Below, in pieces: positions 4,370 through 6,322 of a DNA stretch of 6,322 nt; the stretch's first letter is position 1, and every line of letters begins with the position of its first letter. The notes below the pieces were generated by a model. The model saw only the letters and a program-made list of their open reading frames with translations, had not been told where the DNA came from and did not search any database. Source of the stretch: Hydrogenophaga sp. (GTDB lineage Bacteria; Pseudomonadota; Gammaproteobacteria; Burkholderiales; Burkholderiaceae_C); the NCBI GenBank assembly GCA_021154985.1, contig JAJNQE010000006.1, positions 1-6,322 of the forward strand, written 5' to 3'. Both the position numbers and the translations under genes were made by a program.

Positions 4370-5527
4370 TCATTGGCTCGGGCCGGGCGCCCACAGCGCG
4401 CCGGGCGCGTCGTCCAGGGTGCGGCAGCCGCTCAGGGCCATGGCGATCTCGAGTTCGTCGCGCAGCAGGCGCAGCACATGGGCAACCCCGGCCGCCCCCG
4501 CGCTGGCCAGACCGTGCAGCACCGGGCGCCCCACCAGCACGGCCGAGGCGCCCAGCGCCATGGCCTTGAGCACGTCGGTGCCGCGCCGGATGCCGCCGTC
4601 CACCAGTACCGGCGCGTCGCCGGCCACGGCCTGCACCACGCGCGGCAGCAGCGTGGCGGTGGCGGGCATGGTGTCGAGCGTGCGCCCGCCGTGGTTGGAG
4701 ACGATCACCCCGGCCGCGCCGCAGTCGATGGCCTGGCGCGCGTCGTCCGGGTGCACCACCCCCTTGAGCAACACGGGCAGGTGGGTGATGGAGAGCAGCC
4801 ACTCGACGTCGCTCCAAGTCGGCGCATGGTGGAGCAGACCGTTGAAGAGGGCGCTCTGCCCGGGTGCTGCAGAGTTCGGCGGCTGCATGCCGCGCAGATT
4901 GACGGCCGACACCTGCGGTGGCAGTTGGAAGCCGCTGCGGATTTCCGCGTCGCGCACGCCGTTCACCGGTGCGTCCACCGTCAGCACCAGGGCCTCGAAG
5001 CCGGCGGCCTCGGCGCGCTGCACGAGTTCGCGGGTGAAGCCGCGGTCGGGCTGCAGGTACAGCTGGAACCACAGCGGCCCGCGCACGGCCTCGGTGAGAA
5101 AGAGGCCTGCCGTGTCTTCCAGCAGAGTCGATGCCTGCGTGCTGAACACCAGCCCGCAGCCCAGCGCGGCGGCGGCCAGTGCGGTGGCGTGTTCGCCGTC
5201 GGGATGCGCCAGGCGCTGGCTGGCCATGGGCGCCACCAGCAGCGGGCAGGGTAGGGTGCGGCCGAGCAGGTTCACCCGCGTGTGTCCGCCGGCCAGCGGG
5301 CGCAGCACGCGCGGCATCAGTTCCAGTGCGCGCCAGGCGGTGGTGTTCTTGGCCAGCGTGATTTCGTCGGCTGCGCCGCCGAACAGGTAGGCCCGGGTGG
5401 GACCGTCCAGCACCTCGAGAGCGTGGCGCTCGTGGTCGGCCAGGGTCAGCAGCGGCGGGGGCTGGTGCGGGTGGGGCGGCTGGCCGGGGGTGGGCGGTGT
5501 CGTGGGGGCTTGGTCCGCGCGGAGCAT
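4370..5527 (-). CDS. FMN-dependent alpha-hydroxy-acid oxidase/dehydrogenase
   Basis: A 385-residue protein of the glycolate oxidase/lactate oxidase/LldD family, a TIM barrel oxidising L-2-hydroxy acids to 2-oxo acids with FMN. Counterparts of the catalytic set are visible: Tyr47 in the YLFGGAADE block, Tyr157 in QLYLQP, Asp185 in LTVDAP, Lys255 in LLKG, and His279 with Arg282 in VSNHGGR. The phosphate-binding end is VDGGIRRGTDVLKAMALGA and VGRP. APMASQRLAHPDGE (99-112) is also typical. A Pro-rich N-terminal extension (7-26) is unusual. The start at 5527 has no strong Shine-Dalgarno, but starts further up (TTG 5608 and following ATGs) fall within the predicted promoter. The substrate cannot be read from sequence. 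It lies between two iron-linked transcription units and its promoter carries a Fur-box-like site. No terminator hairpin separates it from the tonB operon 95 bases downstream; only a T-run follows the stop. Confidence 0.9.
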   Translation of the reverse strand: MLRADQAPTTPPTPGQPPHPHQPPPLLTLADHERHALEVLDGPTRAYLFGGAADEITLAKNTTAWRALELMPRVLRPLAGGHTRVNLLGRTLPCPLLVAPMASQRLAHPDGEHATALAAAALGCGLVFSTQASTLLEDTAGLFLTEAVRGPLWFQLYLQPDRGFTRELVQRAEAAGFEALVLTVDAPVNGVRDAEIRSGFQLPPQVSAVNLRGMQPPNSAAPGQSALFNGLLHHAPTWSDVEWLLSITHLPVLLKGVVHPDDARQAIDCGAAGVIVSNHGGRTLDTMPATATLLPRVVQAVAGDAPVLVDGGIRRGTDVLKAMALGASAVLVGRPVLHGLASAGAAGVAHVLRLLRDELEIAMALSGCRTLDDAPGALWAPGPSQ

Positions 5528-5581
5528 GGGGATGGTGCAGCAAAAAAAGGAGCAGATTGGGGTTCTGTCTGGTTCGATGTT

Positions 5582-5587
5582 TATAAT
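5582..5587 (+). promoter_or_regulatory. Consensus -10 element facing the exported-protein operon
   Basis: TATAAT on the plus strand is a perfect -10 hexamer and overlaps the -10 of the divergent promoter. The -35 is poor: TTGGGG at 5557-5562 with a 19-base spacer is the best found. It suggests an activator-dependent or weak promoter about 80 bases before the ATG at 5670. Because the DNA here is AT-rich in both directions, the hexamer may simply be the shadow of the opposite promoter. Confidence 0.4.
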
Positions 5588-5603
5588 AACAACCATTCGC
5601 ATT
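5585..5603 (-). promoter_or_regulatory. Candidate Fur box over the divergent promoter region
   Basis: On the minus strand the 19 bases are AATGCGAATGGTTGTTATT. They match 15 of 19 positions of the idealised Fur repeat AATGAGAATGATTCTCATT and are identical at 14 of 19 positions to the site before tonB. The site fills the spacer between the -35 and -10 of the oxidase promoter and touches the plus-strand -10. Bound Fur would therefore block both directions. Confidence 0.55.
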
Positions 5604-5620
5604 CGCAACTTGGGCCGTTA

Positions 5621-5646
5621 AAGCCGCGGGATTTACCCGGCGGCTT
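5621..5646 (+). other. Stem-loop in the 5' leader of the exported-protein gene
   Basis: AAGCCGCGGG, loop ATTTA, then CCCGGCGGCTT: a ten-pair GC-rich stem with a single bulged G. It lies between the promoter and the ATG at 5670 and has no T-run after it, so it is not a terminator. The start codon downstream lacks a Shine-Dalgarno, so this structure may matter for translation or RNA stability. Confidence 0.45.
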
Positions 5647-5669
5647 CGCGCCCAGCACCCACCCGATTC

Positions 5670-6002
5670 ATGCCCAAAAATCCCTGCCGTTTCGCCTTGC
5701 TGTCCGTGTTGTTGTCGGGGTCGGTCGCGCTGCCGGGCCTGGCCATGGCGCACAGCCTGCTGTTCACCTGCCGCCCGGCCGCCGAGAGCATGGTGCGCTG
5801 CGTGGGGGAGTTTTCCGACGGCAGCGACGCGGCCGGCATGGCGGTGCTGGTGAAGGCCTACGACGAGCGGGTGCTGCTCAAGGGCACGCTGGGCGGAGAT
5901 TCGGCCTGGCAGTTCAAGCGGCCGGCGGGTGAGTTTTTTGTGCGCCTGGAAGACGGCGGCGAACACTCGGCCGAGGTGGACCACACCGACATCAAGCCAT
6001 GA
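5670..6002 (+). CDS. Small exported (periplasmic) protein, FpvJ-like / CbiL-NikL-like fold suspected
   Basis: A 110-residue protein with a signal peptide (FALLSVLLSGSVALPGLAMA) and a predicted cleavage after Ala27 (A-M-A), leaving His28 as mature residue 1 (HSLLFTC). Cys34 and Cys44 could form a disulfide. The core GEFSDGSDAAGMAVLVKAYD followed by a Gly-rich turn and GEFFVRLEDGGEHSAEVDH resembles small beta-sandwich proteins in metal-uptake loci, such as NikL/CbiL-type domains. From memory of its size, export and position before a DUF6162-like gene, it may match periplasmic FpvJ of the Pseudomonas fpvGHJK-fpvCDEF siderophore-iron release locus. Its stop overlaps the next ATG (ATGA at 5999-6002), so the two are coupled. 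The start has no Shine-Dalgarno, but the signal peptide fixes it well. The gene product is certain as an exported protein; the FpvJ link is tentative. Confidence 0.7.
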   Translation: MPKNPCRFALLSVLLSGSVALPGLAMAHSLLFTCRPAAESMVRCVGEFSDGSDAAGMAVLVKAYDERVLLKGTLGGDSAWQFKRPAGEFFVRLEDGGEHSAEVDHTDIKP

Positions 6003-6322
6003 GCGTTACTGGCGGCCACACACAAGTGGTGAGGCCCGCGGGTGCGGGCCATGAGACGCTGTGGGTTGCTCTGGCTTCGGCCTGCGTGCTCGCGGTGGCG
6101 GCCCTTGTGATCGGAGTGCGCTCCCAGCCGCTGACCGAGGCAGCGCTGGCGCCGCACCAAATCGACGCCCGCACGCAGCTCAACGCAGCCGAGCAGGGCG
6201 TGCACGCCGACCTGCTGGTGGCGGCCGAAGAAATCACCGCGCTGCTCACCGCCGACAAGGTTTTGCCCGGCGTGGACGACTTGCGCGGCATGGATCTGCC
6301 CCCGTTTGCCGCCGGCATGGGC
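5999..6322 (+). CDS. Single-pass membrane protein, DUF6162/FpvK-like (3' partial)
   Basis: The first 108 codons are present; the gene runs off the right edge. After about 20 residues with three His comes one hydrophobic segment (about 21-41, LWVALASACVLAVAALVIGV). It leads into a predicted periplasmic helical part: HQIDARTQLNAAEQGVHADL, then LLVAAEEITALL and a segment ending LPPFAAGMG. The D-A-R-x-x-L-x-x-A-E-Q-G pattern after the membrane segment recalls DUF6162 proteins. These are encoded beside ZnuA-like metal/siderophore ABC transporters and include, as I recall, FpvK of Pseudomonas. If right, an ABC-type substrate-binding protein gene should follow beyond the window. The ATG overlaps the stop of the exported-protein gene, indicating one operon. 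The family call is from memory; the topology is seen. Confidence 0.6.
   Translation, partial: MSVTGGHTQVVRPAGAGHETLWVALASACVLAVAALVIGVRSQPLTEAALAPHQIDARTQLNAAEQGVHADLLVAAEEITALLTADKVLPGVDDLRGMDLPPFAAGMG

Larger units (their letters stand above)
5580..5608 (-). promoter_or_regulatory. Promoter of the alpha-hydroxy-acid oxidase gene
   Basis: On the minus strand TTGCGA (5608-5603, 4 of 6) and TATAAA (5585-5580, 5 of 6) are separated by exactly 17 bases. The predicted transcript start would be near 5573, leaving a leader of about 45 bases to the ATG at 5527. Start codons upstream of 5527 fall inside this promoter, which supports the chosen start. Confidence 0.65.

Noticed and set aside
4355..4372. 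T-run on the minus strand directly after the oxidase stop as a terminator
   Set aside because: No stable hairpin precedes it; the nearby GAGCC copies are direct, not inverted. Read-through into the tonB leader remains possible.
4034..5254. A 406-codon plus-strand open frame opposite the oxidase and tonB genes
   Set aside because: The composition is His/Gln/Arg/Gly-rich without domain features, as expected for antisense of high-GC genes. The opposite strand has a full catalytic-residue set.
5528..5608. Upstream TTG/ATG starts extending the oxidase by 27 residues
   Set aside because: They lie on or just after the -35/-10 promoter elements, mostly upstream of the expected transcript start, and the extension has no family similarity.
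4197..5984. A 595-codon minus-strand open frame spanning the oxidase gene and its upstream region
   Set aside because: It is Arg/Ala/Pro-rich shadow translation of the oxidase gene in another frame. Only its last 25 codons, which have their own ribosome site, look real.

Overview
The window reads as chromosome of a high-GC betaproteobacterium, most likely Burkholderiales and probably near Comamonadaceae. This rests on strongly G/C-ending codons, the hemP-type iron locus and the YccA-like protein. It is an inference from style, not from a search. No tRNA, rRNA, insertion sequence or CRISPR array was seen, and no intergenic gap exceeds 300 bases.

Left part (1-1942): the window opens in the last codons of a plus-strand gene that looks like rlmD, a 23S rRNA uracil-C5 methyltransferase. 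It converges on a small minus-strand lipoprotein gene (112-465). A strong hairpin terminator (548-573) separates that from a minus-strand Bax-inhibitor-1/YccA membrane protein (592-1287). A 247-base divergent intergenic region with GGTCAC inverted repeats leads to a plus-strand DUF336 (GlcG/HbpS-type) protein (1535-1942).

Centre (2001-4343): a minus-strand energy-transduction operon for outer-membrane iron/heme uptake, in the order tonB, exbB, exbD, hemP. It ends at a hairpin terminator (2001-2038) and begins behind a candidate Fur box (4325-4343). Between the box and tonB lies a 25-codon membrane-peptide ORF with a good Shine-Dalgarno. It links through two consecutive TGATG stop/start overlaps, via a 9-codon ORF, to the tonB ATG, which has no Shine-Dalgarno of its own.

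Right part (4370-6322): a minus-strand FMN-dependent alpha-hydroxy-acid oxidase/dehydrogenase (4370-5527) is divergent from a plus-strand operon. That operon starts with a 110-residue exported protein (5670-6002), followed by a single-pass membrane protein (5999 to the window edge). The pair resembles, from memory, the FpvJ and FpvK (DUF6162) proteins of the pseudomonad siderophore-iron release locus. A second Fur-box-like sequence sits on the promoter between the divergent genes.

Taken together, 2056-6322 reads as an iron-acquisition island. TonB-ExbB-ExbD would power outer-membrane receptors, HemP would support heme uptake, and the right-hand operon would handle metal or siderophore-iron in the periplasm. 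The alpha-hydroxy-acid enzyme between them is the least explained member. No TonB-dependent receptor is inside the window.
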